Shown here: in pieces, positions 1-5,790 of the stretch
Layout: each line of letters opens with the position of its first letter
Numbering within the stretch: position 1 is the first letter of the stretch
NCBI GenBank assembly: GCA_016209805.1
Contig: JACQVJ010000102.1
Location: forward strand, 1 to 5,790
Direction: 5' to 3'
DNA length: 5,790 nt
Source: Ignavibacteriota bacterium
GTDB taxonomy: Bacteria > Bacteroidota > Ignavibacteria > UBA10030 > UBA6906
Notes under the pieces: model-generated
What the model was told of the DNA's origin: nothing
The model's input: the letters and a program-made list of their open reading frames with translations, nothing else
The model's database searches: none
Made by a program: the position numbers and the translations under genes

Positions 1-1007
1 GCACTGGGAGTACCGACGTTTTGATAAAAGCGGAAGTTATCAACCCGTTGCAGTGGCGGCAGCACACTAACGAACAGATCAACATCGCCATCACCATCGA
101 TGTCAACTAATGTTGGCTGGTTAAATCCCCCTGTGAGTACAGGGTTGGCCGGCGGAAACCTGGCCGACACCGAATCAAGGATCGGGTTCGTTGGCGTTCC
201 AATGTTCCGAAAGAAGAACAAGCCGGCATCAAACAGATCCCCATACAGCATGTCAAAGTCATTGTCCGCATCGATGTCACCAAAGTGCATCGTTCCATTT
301 CCGTGAAGAAACGGATCATCAGTTCCCATGGGTGGAGTTTCAGGTCGACAGCCCACACAAATCTGAATTCCCTGGTATCGGTCCGTTCGGAAGGCAAGGA
401 CAAAGTTGGTCGTATTACCTATGTTCTCGTAATAGTTGATTGTCCCATTGCCCGAGTTCAAGGAGAAGTAATCGGGATCGCCATCCCCGTCCATGTCGGC
501 CAGCGCAGCGATTGAGTAAGCATCAGCGCGAACAATAGAGTTGGCTGAGTCGCGCAACAGCGAGGTCATGAGGGTGAACACCGGAAGCTGTGGTGTACCG
601 ACGTTCCTGTAGATGGCAACGCTGTTGGCACTGTCTCCCGTCCCAAGAAAGTCCAACTTGTTGTCTCCATCGATATCGGCGAAGCGGAACCAGGATTGAG
701 TAAACGGAATGATGAACGGTGGTGTCTCGAATCTAAAGGCAGGGTTCTGCTGACTCCCGACGTTCTTGAAAAACATCATACTCAGATCGTTGAAGTCGAA
801 GAGGAACAGGTCGATATCCGCATCCCCATCGATATCGACGAACTGATGCATCGGGTTGTATAAGCCGCCCGTGAATGGATGCTCGACCGCTTCCGCACCC
901 GACTGGACGGGTATTCCATAAACCTCTCGTATGAATGGCTGGCTAAAAGCGGAGCCCGCGGTGAGACCAACGAGAAGAAGAGCAATGATGACCCCCGAGG
1001 CACCCAT
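1..1007 (-). CDS. Secreted VCBS/FG-GAP repeat protein, C-terminus outside window (partial)
   Basis: The reading frame is open from the ATG at 1007 to the left edge: 335 codons without a stop, with the 3' end missing. Residues 1-22 form a signal peptide (hydrophobic stretch IIALLLVGLTAG, likely cleavage after AFS), although its n-region oddly has no Lys or Arg. The mature part carries five Asp-rich calcium-binding-type loops of the pattern DxDxDxDxD at about residues 57-67, 110-120, 170-180, 243-253 and 301-311. Each is followed about 20-27 residues later by an aromatic-x-N-[VI]-G motif (N82, N135, N195, N268, N330). This is the VCBS/FG-GAP repeat pattern, which folds as propeller blades on extracellular proteins. 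The fourth unit is longer and contains a CVGC pair (C217, C220). The start is fixed by an in-frame stop three codons upstream. A weak TAGG ribosome site at 1016-1019 overlaps the stop of the preceding gene, which ends 9 bases away. A T9SS tail on the missing end is likely but unseen. The molecular partner is unknown. Confidence 0.9.
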   Translation of the reverse strand, partial: MGASGVIIALLLVGLTAGSAFSQPFIREVYGIPVQSGAEAVEHPFTGGLYNPMHQFVDIDGDADIDLFLFDFNDLSMMFFKNVGSQQNPAFRFETPPFIIPFTQSWFRFADIDGDNKLDFLGTGDSANSVAIYRNVGTPQLPVFTLMTSLLRDSANSIVRADAYSIAALADMDGDGDPDYFSLNSGNGTINYYENIGNTTNFVLAFRTDRYQGIQICVGCRPETPPMGTDDPFLHGNGTMHFGDIDADNDFDMLYGDLFDAGLFFFRNIGTPTNPILDSVSARFPPANPVLTGGFNQPTLVDIDGDGDVDLFVSVLPPLQRVDNFRFYQNVGTPS

Positions 1008-1016
1008 ACAACAGAC

Positions 1017-2015
1017 CTATCTGACGACAGTTACTTTTCCGCGTGGTATAAATGAACTGCTGACGTTGAACATCGGTGAACTCTGGGTCTGAAGCCTCCC
1101 TGACTGGACGGGTTCTGGAAATGAGCTCAGCAAAGTCAACAGACTTGGATTGGGAGAGTTATCTGGATTTGGTTCGAGGGTAATCAAGAACTTAAATCCC
1201 CCTCCTCGAAGATTCGGCTTGGCGGGACTGCCGCCGGTGGCCACAATAAAATCCTGTCCCGGAAAGTTCAAGCCAGCTCCAGGCCCTTTGCCGGGGCCTG
1301 CACCATCAAGATCTGCAGAGTCAGCCCGCGCAAATTTCCCGGTTGAGTAATATAATGGACCACTCAAATTTGTCATGTCGACTGCCCACCCCTCATACAA
1401 CCAGGTTTCCGGGAGCACGAGTAGGTTTTTGAGACCAGCAGCGGGAGTGGGATTCGGTTCGAAGAACCAAATGCCCGAATTGGAATCCGAAGGAGAAGTG
1501 GGAGCTGTGATCGTGTACACTCCCGTAAGACCGATAAAATTTGACTCGAACGCATCCGCGTACTCGGTCGTGAGATCCGCAATTGCCTGTGATATATCAC
1601 CTCTAAACTTTCCTGCGATGATGACCGATCCCGGTTCTATTTCACTCGTATCTTGCGGCGTCCTTTTTCTTTGGATTGTCAGAATAACGTCATCCAGGAG
1701 TTGAACGTTTTCATCTTCCGGGATTTGGAAGTGCGCGGCATTACCGTCGAGATCGCGAATGCCTTCTCCGGGAACGACGTTGAACTCTCCGAGACTCACG
1801 TACCCCTCTGTATGTGTCGGAGAATCTCCACCCGTCGGCTTGTTAAAGGTCAGAAACGTGACCCATAGCTGATAGTGCCCCTCGCCCTCTGCCAAAGCAG
1901 GCAGATTCGTCACTGTAAGAGCGATTCTCGGTTGTTGTCGTTGAACCACTTCATTTGTTTGATTACAACTGACAAGAACCAAAGAAGTTATTACAGCGTA
2001 GATCAGAGTTCGCAT
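1017..2015 (-). CDS. Lipoprotein with two RskA-like (anti-sigma outer domain) modules
   Basis: This is a 332-residue protein. I chose the ATG at 2015 because it directly begins a lipoprotein signal peptide (MRTLIYAVITSLVLVSC, lipidated Cys17) and has an AGGGG ribosome site 10 bases upstream; a longer frame to 2069 would bury the signal. The mature chain looks like two divergent copies of one domain. Copy A (about 31-140) has LPAL, HYQLW, SLGEF, DLDG and VILTIQ. Copy B (about 165-300) has LPETW, YEGWAV, YSTGKF, DLDG and FLITLEPNP, in the same order. The YQLW / SLGxF / T-x-EP pattern resembles the extracytoplasmic domain of RskA-type anti-sigma factors (Pfam RskA). There is no sigma-binding zinc domain and no transmembrane helix, so a direct anti-sigma role is unlikely. 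A structural or ligand-binding role at the membrane is inferred. A Gly/Pro-rich loop lies at 238-253. It is 4 bases downstream of the haem lipoprotein gene and 9 bases upstream of the VCBS gene. Domain assignment is by eye and moderate; the gene itself is secure. Confidence 0.87.
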   Translation of the reverse strand: MRTLIYAVITSLVLVSCNQTNEVVQRQQPRIALTVTNLPALAEGEGHYQLWVTFLTFNKPTGGDSPTHTEGYVSLGEFNVVPGEGIRDLDGNAAHFQIPEDENVQLLDDVILTIQRKRTPQDTSEIEPGSVIIAGKFRGDISQAIADLTTEYADAFESNFIGLTGVYTITAPTSPSDSNSGIWFFEPNPTPAAGLKNLLVLPETWLYEGWAVDMTNLSGPLYYSTGKFARADSADLDGAGPGKGPGAGLNFPGQDFIVATGGSPAKPNLRGGGFKFLITLEPNPDNSPNPSLLTLLSSFPEPVQSGRLQTQSSPMFNVSSSFIPRGKVTVVR

Positions 2016-2019
2016 CGGC

Positions 2020-3504
2020 TTAGTTCCCCTTTCCCGGGTAGACGGACACCCCCGCAGCAAACCCGCCAACCTCGATTCTCTTCACCACCTGTTGTGTCCC
2101 AACATCAATCACTGCAAGAAAACCGGGCATTGTGCTCCCAACCAGCGGATGGTGCGGCGGCTCGCCACTCTGGATCCGGTTTTCCAGCGTCACGTATACG
2201 GTTCTGCTGTCATGGTTAATGTCTATCCCGTGGGGTTGTGTGCCCACATTCTCAATTGTCCTCGAATATGTGTTTGTCTGCGCGTCGATAACGGTTACGC
2301 TCCCCGAGCCTTGGTTGCAAACATAAAGGAATCGTTGGTCGGGAGTAACCTCGCACTGGAGCGGGAGGCGGCCAACGGTGATCGTATCAATTAGTGCAAA
2401 CGAGTTTCCAGTCCGCTCGAGTACGCTAACGAACCCTTGTCCCCCGATCGCCGGACTGTTTCCGTTCAGCGTTACATAGATGAATCGATCATCGCTCCGA
2501 ACGGCAATCTGGTAGGGTCTATAGTCACTCGACACCAACCGGCCGTCGTTTACCACACGAACCTGGGCAACGAGCGAGTCATTTGAGGTGTCGAAGATGG
2601 AGACGTTGTCGCTTGAGTTGGCTCCGACGTAGAGATATTTGCCATCGTGGGAAAGCCGTGCCCCATGAGTGCCGAGCATGAGCAGTCCGGGTACGACAAT
2701 TACTCGGTCAACAGTCATTGTAGATGTGCTTATCTTGTAGACCTGTCCGACGGAGTTGTTGAAGTTTGTGACGTAGGCTTTCGAACCATCGGCGGTAAGA
2801 ACCGCATGTGCAGGGTTGACGCCGGCTGATACTTCGCCGAGAAGTTCGTTTGTCGAAGCATCATATTTCTTTAGCCGCCCGGTCGTAATCATCGTGACGT
2901 AGTAGTACTTTCCCTGATCATCGATTTGCACATTGTGAGGTGCTTGTGGCGGCTGCGTGAATGGCAACGCATTCCCCACGCCTACGTAGCGCATGATGAG
3001 CCCGGTATGCACATCGATTATCCCAACCAAATCCACGGACTGGCTCGAAAAAAACACCTTGCCTGCCGGCCTCGGCTCAGGAAACGGAATCTCTCCCCTA
3101 TCGTTGCGGGCACCATTCCTCACCCAGCGAACGATGGTCTCAATATCCTTCTGCACAAGTGGATCCCTGCTCGCGGGCATGGTAACGCTTGAAAGAGGAC
3201 TGAGTGTGGTATCGGTCCAGTTGATCGTTTGGATTAGGTGACTCATGAACACGTTTCCAGGGACAACGACAGTGCCGTATCGCGATCCCCGCATGATACC
3301 TTCATACGACGTCAAATCCAGACCTCCTGCAAAGCCCCGTGGCCCACCGCCATGGCAATCAGAAGTGCCGCAGTGTTGATCGAAGATTGGCTTAACACCG
3401 GCGGAGAATTCTCCCGAAGGAGGGCTGATTGTTGTGATGACTTCGTTATTCTGCTTGCACCCGACAAGAAGGACAATCAGGATGACGCTGAGAGAATATT
3501 TCAT
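2020..3504 (-). CDS. Lipoprotein with CX4CH haem-c motif and YVTN-type beta-propeller
   Basis: This is a 494-residue protein. The start at 3504 is chosen over an upstream ATG at 3549 because it opens a classical lipoprotein signal (MKYSLSVILIVLLVGC, lipidated Cys16) and has GGAG 9 bases upstream. Residues about 33-135 form a small cytochrome-like domain of the planctomycete-cytochrome (PSCyt1) style, with CGTSDCH (C45, C50, H51) and a later TMP (M109) that could be the second haem-iron ligand. The spacing is CX4CH rather than CX2CH. Residues about 149-490 form a beta-propeller of roughly seven blades with repeated YVT/YVG strands (for example SKAYVTN 241-247, KYLYVGAN 289-296, RFIYVTLN 340-347, RFLYVCNQ 391-398, RTVYVTLE 434-441), as in the YVTN repeat family. 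Cys384 and Cys396 lie in adjacent strands. It should sit in the outer or inner membrane facing the periplasm or the outside, as an electron-transfer or sensing/binding protein; the substrate is unknown. It is the first gene of the three-gene unit, with a possible promoter just upstream. Confidence 0.93.
   Translation of the reverse strand: MKYSLSVILIVLLVGCKQNNEVITTISPPSGEFSAGVKPIFDQHCGTSDCHGGGPRGFAGGLDLTSYEGIMRGSRYGTVVVPGNVFMSHLIQTINWTDTTLSPLSSVTMPASRDPLVQKDIETIVRWVRNGARNDRGEIPFPEPRPAGKVFFSSQSVDLVGIIDVHTGLIMRYVGVGNALPFTQPPQAPHNVQIDDQGKYYYVTMITTGRLKKYDASTNELLGEVSAGVNPAHAVLTADGSKAYVTNFNNSVGQVYKISTSTMTVDRVIVVPGLLMLGTHGARLSHDGKYLYVGANSSDNVSIFDTSNDSLVAQVRVVNDGRLVSSDYRPYQIAVRSDDRFIYVTLNGNSPAIGGQGFVSVLERTGNSFALIDTITVGRLPLQCEVTPDQRFLYVCNQGSGSVTVIDAQTNTYSRTIENVGTQPHGIDINHDSRTVYVTLENRIQSGEPPHHPLVGSTMPGFLAVIDVGTQQVVKRIEVGGFAAGVSVYPGKGN
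2026..2030 (-). promoter_or_regulatory. Ribosome binding site of the RskA-like lipoprotein gene
   Basis: AGGGG on the minus strand lies 10 bases before the ATG at 2015 and inside the last codons of the upstream gene. It supports the internal start at 2015, which gives a clean lipoprotein signal, rather than the longer frame from 2069. The overlap with the upstream gene suggests coupled translation. Confidence 0.6.
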
Positions 3505-3513
3505 TGAACAAAA

Positions 3514-3517
3514 CTCC
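3514..3517 (-). promoter_or_regulatory. Ribosome binding site of the haem/beta-propeller lipoprotein gene
   Basis: GGAG on the minus strand lies 9 bases before the ATG at 3504. Together with the lipoprotein signal peptide that starts there, it decides the start against the ATG at 3549, which has no comparable site and would lie upstream of the proposed -10 box. Confidence 0.65.
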
Positions 3518-3533
3518 GGACGTTGACAGGGAG

Positions 3534-3562
3534 AATGTACAAACATCACATCTGGTAATCAA
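3534..3562 (-). promoter_or_regulatory. Possible promoter of the three-gene lipoprotein unit
   Basis: On the minus strand TTGATT (3562-3557) and TACATT (3539-3534) are separated by exactly 17 bases, each matching 4 of 6 bases of the housekeeping sigma-70 consensus. Transcription would start near 3527, leaving a short leader that still contains the GGAG ribosome site. A partial match to the Bacteroidota -7 box (GATGTTTG against TAnnTTTG, 3547-3540) overlaps it, so the true promoter type is uncertain. The position, after a terminator and before the first gene, fits well. Confidence 0.35.
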
Positions 3563-3581
3563 CAGACACACCTCACAAGTC

Positions 3582-3634
3582 TCCTAACAAACGAAAAGGA
3601 CAGGATGCCTTCGCAATTGAAGGCCCCTGCCCTT
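3582..3634 (-). terminator. Intrinsic terminator downstream of the S8 protease gene
   Basis: On the minus strand, AAGGGCAGG (3634-3626) and GCCTTC (3624-3619) pair with GAAGGC (3612-3607) and CCTGTCCTT (3604-3596) around the loop AATTGC. This gives 15 pairs, one of them a G-U wobble that exists only in the minus-strand RNA, with a small internal loop. The stem runs straight into TTCGTTTGTT, a U-rich tail. On the plus strand the wobble becomes a C/A mismatch and the tail is weaker, so the element points to termination of transcription coming from the protease gene. It insulates the next unit. Confidence 0.65.
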
Positions 3635-3664
3635 CTCTTGTCTTCGCTTAATCCTATTTATAGT

Positions 3665-3732
3665 TAGTATCAAATGATACACTCCGTGTCGGCCCAACAA
3701 CCAGGGCCGACACGTGGTATCATTTGATACTA
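3665..3732. repeat. Long nested inverted repeat (hairpin) overlapping the protease stop codon
   Basis: The outer arms 3665-3680 and 3717-3732 are perfectly complementary over 16 bases. Inside, CGTGTCGGCCC (3685-3695) and GGGCCGACACG (3704-3714) pair over 11 bases around an 8-base loop, with only a 4/2-base internal loop between the stems. Each outer arm is itself a dyad: GTATCA-AA-TGATAC and GTATCA-TT-TGATAC, with centres exactly 50 bases apart. The stop codon TAG of the protease (3732-3730) forms the base of the stem. No T-run follows on either strand, so it is not a typical intrinsic terminator. It could be an mRNA-stabilising 3' hairpin, a paired binding site for a dimeric regulator, or a dispersed extragenic palindrome. 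Confidence 0.85.
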
Positions 3733-5790
3733 TTTAACCAAGAGCATCTTCTTCGTCTCTGTGAACGAACCGGCATTCAACCGATAATAATAGATGCCGG
3801 TTGAGAAGGACGAAGCATCGAATTCAACATTGTGTATACCTGCACCGCGATCACCATCAATCAATGTCGCCACTCTCCGTCCGAGCAGATCAAACACCTG
3901 CAGAGACACACGTTCAGCAACAGGGAGTGTAAATGTTATCACCGTGCTCGGATTGAAAGGATTGGGATAATTCTGCTTCAACGCAAACGACGTGGGGAGA
4001 TCGTTTTCCCCATTACCAACTGAAACGAGCGCGCGTATCTCATCCCACTTCGCCCGTGCGGCGTCTGCGTTTGCCTGAAGGTCGGTCAGGTTCGAACCAC
4101 CCACAAGAGCAAACCCAAGCATGCGCGAAGCTCCGGGTGCAATAGTGTACGGTCCTGAGGAGATCACATTGTGAATATCCTGAGGCCCAACAGTGGATTG
4201 CGATGTGCCAGCGCTGATCCAGCTCCATTTTGCTGCGCGGTCAAGCACAAGTCCTGTTGTGTTTACGAGACCGCGAACACTCGCCGCGCTGTCCAATGCT
4301 CTCATCCCTATATAAGGGGCTGTTGGTGTGTTTTGGTCCCATGCATAGGCAAGACTGCGCGTCGGGTCGTATCCCGTACGGTTCGTCGCATAGTTCGCTA
4401 TATCCCAATCATGGAACTGACCGACGTACAGGTTCGAAATTGCGCTTGTCGTCAGATTTCTTACATCGTAGCGAACAATCACGTAGTCGTCGTTGTCCGG
4501 ATCAGAATACGTGTATGTATACTGATCGACCCGCACGCCGATGAGGTTCGTAGCCGGTGCAAGAGAGTCGCTAAACCAGGTATACCCATCCTGGTTTGAA
4601 ATAGTGCCGGGGGATTGGAGTTGATAGATTGTTCGAGCTCGAAAATCATTATCCTGTGTTCCACTGGGCTGGCGGACGTTGTTCACGAGTTTCGTTGCGG
4701 AGTAGCCAATGATAAGTCCTCCCTCAAACAGCACATTTGCACCACCGGAGGGATAGATGAATCCAACCCCCTGAGCATTTGTTGGGAAGTCGTTGAACCC
4801 GAATCGGCCGTTATTTGTCATCGTTGCCTGTACCTGGTTCACGTTGTGCGTCTGGTACGTCGGATTGATGACCACGTTGAAGTATTGGAAGTCGCTGTAT
4901 GCTCCATCCGTCATTGTCAACTTGAGGACCGCAACGAGTCCCGGCGCAACGTTTCCGGCAAGCTGGATTCGAAACGGCGTTGCCGTATTTCTCACCGTGT
5001 CAAGTGTATTGAGCGCACCGACGTTGAACAACCCTTGCGTGACGGTGAGCCCTGCAGCTGTTGTTGTGAGTGCTACGGACGCGTTGTTGGTCGGGGAGAG
5101 GTAGTTCGTGAACGTGAAGTACAAATCGATGATTTCATTTGGCTCAGGGTTACCGTTGTTGTTGCCGCCAGTTGAGTCGCGCACAACGAAATCCTTTGCA
5201 CGAACAGATGGTGAGCTCACCGACACCGCTTTGAACGCGTTGATGCGACCCTTGCCGAGCATGTCAATGTAGCCTGGATTCTGCCCATTGATGTTGTCGC
5301 ACGTGACCCGGACCTTCTCTCCAAGCTGAATTGCCCCCAGTGAGGGGCTGACTGATTTCACGAGGGCCACAGTACCCGCTGTATAGGGGCTTGCCATGGA
5401 CGTTCCGTCGAAATACGCGTACGTGCTCGGATAGAGTGTGCTGACAATTGAGGAGCCGGGCGCACAGACATCGACTGTCGTTCCATAGTTTGAGAAGCTT
5501 GACTTCACATCCGAGGAGTTCGTCGAAACCACCGAAATCACGTTCAGGTACGAAGACGGGTAATGAGGAGCACTGCTGTTGCTGTTGCCTGCGGCCGCAA
5601 CGACAAGAGTCCCCTGCTGTGTTGCATAATTGATGATATCCTGCTCCGTCTGAGATCCTCCCGTCCCACCCCAGCTACAATTCATCACGGCAGCACCCAT
5701 GAACGCTGCATACACTATTCCCTGGTAACCAGCAATCAGATACGCCGTCCCGCCGGGCCCACGGGTATCATTATCGGCAGACGTCTTAAC
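3730..5790 (-). CDS. Secreted subtilisin-like (S8) serine protease with T9SS sorting domain, N-terminus outside window (partial)
   Basis: The frame is open from the right edge to the TAG at 3730, giving 686 visible residues. A GTG at 5715 is only an internal codon, since the protein homology continues upstream of it. Residues 1-190 are the C-terminal half of a subtilase domain: GYQGIVYAA, NCSWGG, the oxyanion-hole Asn in VVAAAGNSN (N69), DVCAPGS, the catalytic Ser in FDGTSMASP (S131) and the closing GKGRINAFKAV. The catalytic Asp and His lie outside the window. Residues about 195-310 form a beta-rich domain with an Asn/Gly/Pro linker. Residues about 315-590 form the module often found before T9SS tails, with FHDWDIANY, LAYAW, PYTIAPGASRMLGFALVGG and LQANADAARAKW. 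Residues 598-686 are the type A sorting domain, with YPNPFNPST, LLGRRVATL and GIYYYRL, ending in KKMLLVK. T9SS would carry it across the outer membrane and attach or release it. It is presumably a degradative or processing exoprotease. It ends inside a long hairpin and is followed by a terminator, so it is probably not co-transcribed with the next genes. Confidence 0.97.
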   Translation of the reverse strand, partial: VKTSADNDTRGPGGTAYLIAGYQGIVYAAFMGAAVMNCSWGGTGGSQTEQDIINYATQQGTLVVAAAGNSNSSAPHYPSSYLNVISVVSTNSSDVKSSFSNYGTTVDVCAPGSSIVSTLYPSTYAYFDGTSMASPYTAGTVALVKSVSPSLGAIQLGEKVRVTCDNINGQNPGYIDMLGKGRINAFKAVSVSSPSVRAKDFVVRDSTGGNNNGNPEPNEIIDLYFTFTNYLSPTNNASVALTTTAAGLTVTQGLFNVGALNTLDTVRNTATPFRIQLAGNVAPGLVAVLKLTMTDGAYSDFQYFNVVINPTYQTHNVNQVQATMTNNGRFGFNDFPTNAQGVGFIYPSGGANVLFEGGLIIGYSATKLVNNVRQPSGTQDNDFRARTIYQLQSPGTISNQDGYTWFSDSLAPATNLIGVRVDQYTYTYSDPDNDDYVIVRYDVRNLTTSAISNLYVGQFHDWDIANYATNRTGYDPTRSLAYAWDQNTPTAPYIGMRALDSAASVRGLVNTTGLVLDRAAKWSWISAGTSQSTVGPQDIHNVISSGPYTIAPGASRMLGFALVGGSNLTDLQANADAARAKWDEIRALVSVGNGENDLPTSFALKQNYPNPFNPSTVITFTLPVAERVSLQVFDLLGRRVATLIDGDRGAGIHNVEFDASSFSTGIYYYRLNAGSFTETKKMLLVK

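Noticed and set aside
107..1003. Minus-strand frames 107-403 and 782-1003 as separate genes
   Set aside because: They lie in other frames of the VCBS gene, whose own frame is open across the whole stretch with a signal peptide and five regular repeats.
2016..2069. Extended start of the RskA-like lipoprotein at 2069
   Set aside because: It would add 18 residues before the lipoprotein signal and overlap the previous gene by 50 bases; the ATG at 2015 has its own ribosome site.
3505..3549. Extended start of the haem lipoprotein at 3549
   Set aside because: It would place 15 extra polar residues before a perfect lipoprotein signal peptide and would overlap the proposed promoter; the ATG at 3504 has a good ribosome site.
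4171..5175. Long open frames on the plus strand opposite the protease (for example 4615-5175 and 4171-4599)
   Set aside because: They are antisense to a well-supported protein, have low-complexity, Cys/Arg/Val-rich translations with no recognisable motif, and lack ribosome sites.
5713..5715. GTG at 5715 as the protease start
   Set aside because: The frame stays open to the window edge and the upstream residues (SADND, GYQGI) continue the subtilase domain; a start here would delete the catalytic Asp and His.
1..5790. CRISPR array, tRNA, rRNA, transposase or phage genes
   Set aside because: I saw no regular direct repeats with spacers, no cloverleaf or rRNA segments and no transposase or phage motifs on either strand.

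Overview
The window looks like part of a genome from the Bacteroidota/Chlorobi/Ignavibacteria side of bacteria. The main evidence is at the end of the protease: a textbook type IX secretion (T9SS) C-terminal sorting domain with the motif YPNPFNPST, of the form common in Ignavibacteria, Kapabacteria and similar lineages. The other proteins fit this picture: two lipoproteins and a secreted VCBS/FG-GAP repeat protein. The exact phylum is an inference from motif style. All real genes lie on the minus strand, so the window reads from right to left, and both ends of the window cut through a gene.

Right part (5790 to 3730): the 3' part of a secreted subtilisin-like (S8) protease. The catalytic Asp and His lie beyond the window; the oxyanion-hole Asn and the catalytic Ser are visible. 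After the protease domain come a beta-rich domain, a long module often seen just before T9SS tails, and the T9SS tail itself.

Middle (3729 to 3505): a 225-base intergenic gap. It holds a long, almost perfect hairpin (3665-3732) that includes the protease stop codon and is built from two copies of a 14-base dyad. Next come a second hairpin followed by a T-run on the minus strand (3582-3634), which is a convincing intrinsic terminator, and then a possible promoter and a ribosome binding site for the next gene.

Left part (3504 to 1): a tightly packed three-gene unit with gaps of 4 and 9 bases, very probably one operon. Its genes are (a) a lipoprotein with a single CX4CH haem-c motif and a YVTN-type beta-propeller; (b) a lipoprotein with two divergent copies of a domain resembling the outer part of RskA-type anti-sigma factors, but no sigma-binding part; and (c) a secreted VCBS/FG-GAP repeat protein that runs off the left edge. 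All three carry export signals, so the unit appears to build something in the periplasm, outer membrane or cell surface. The two lipoproteins also share a C-x-Q-x-N-E-V start to their mature chains. What the unit does cannot be told from sequence alone.
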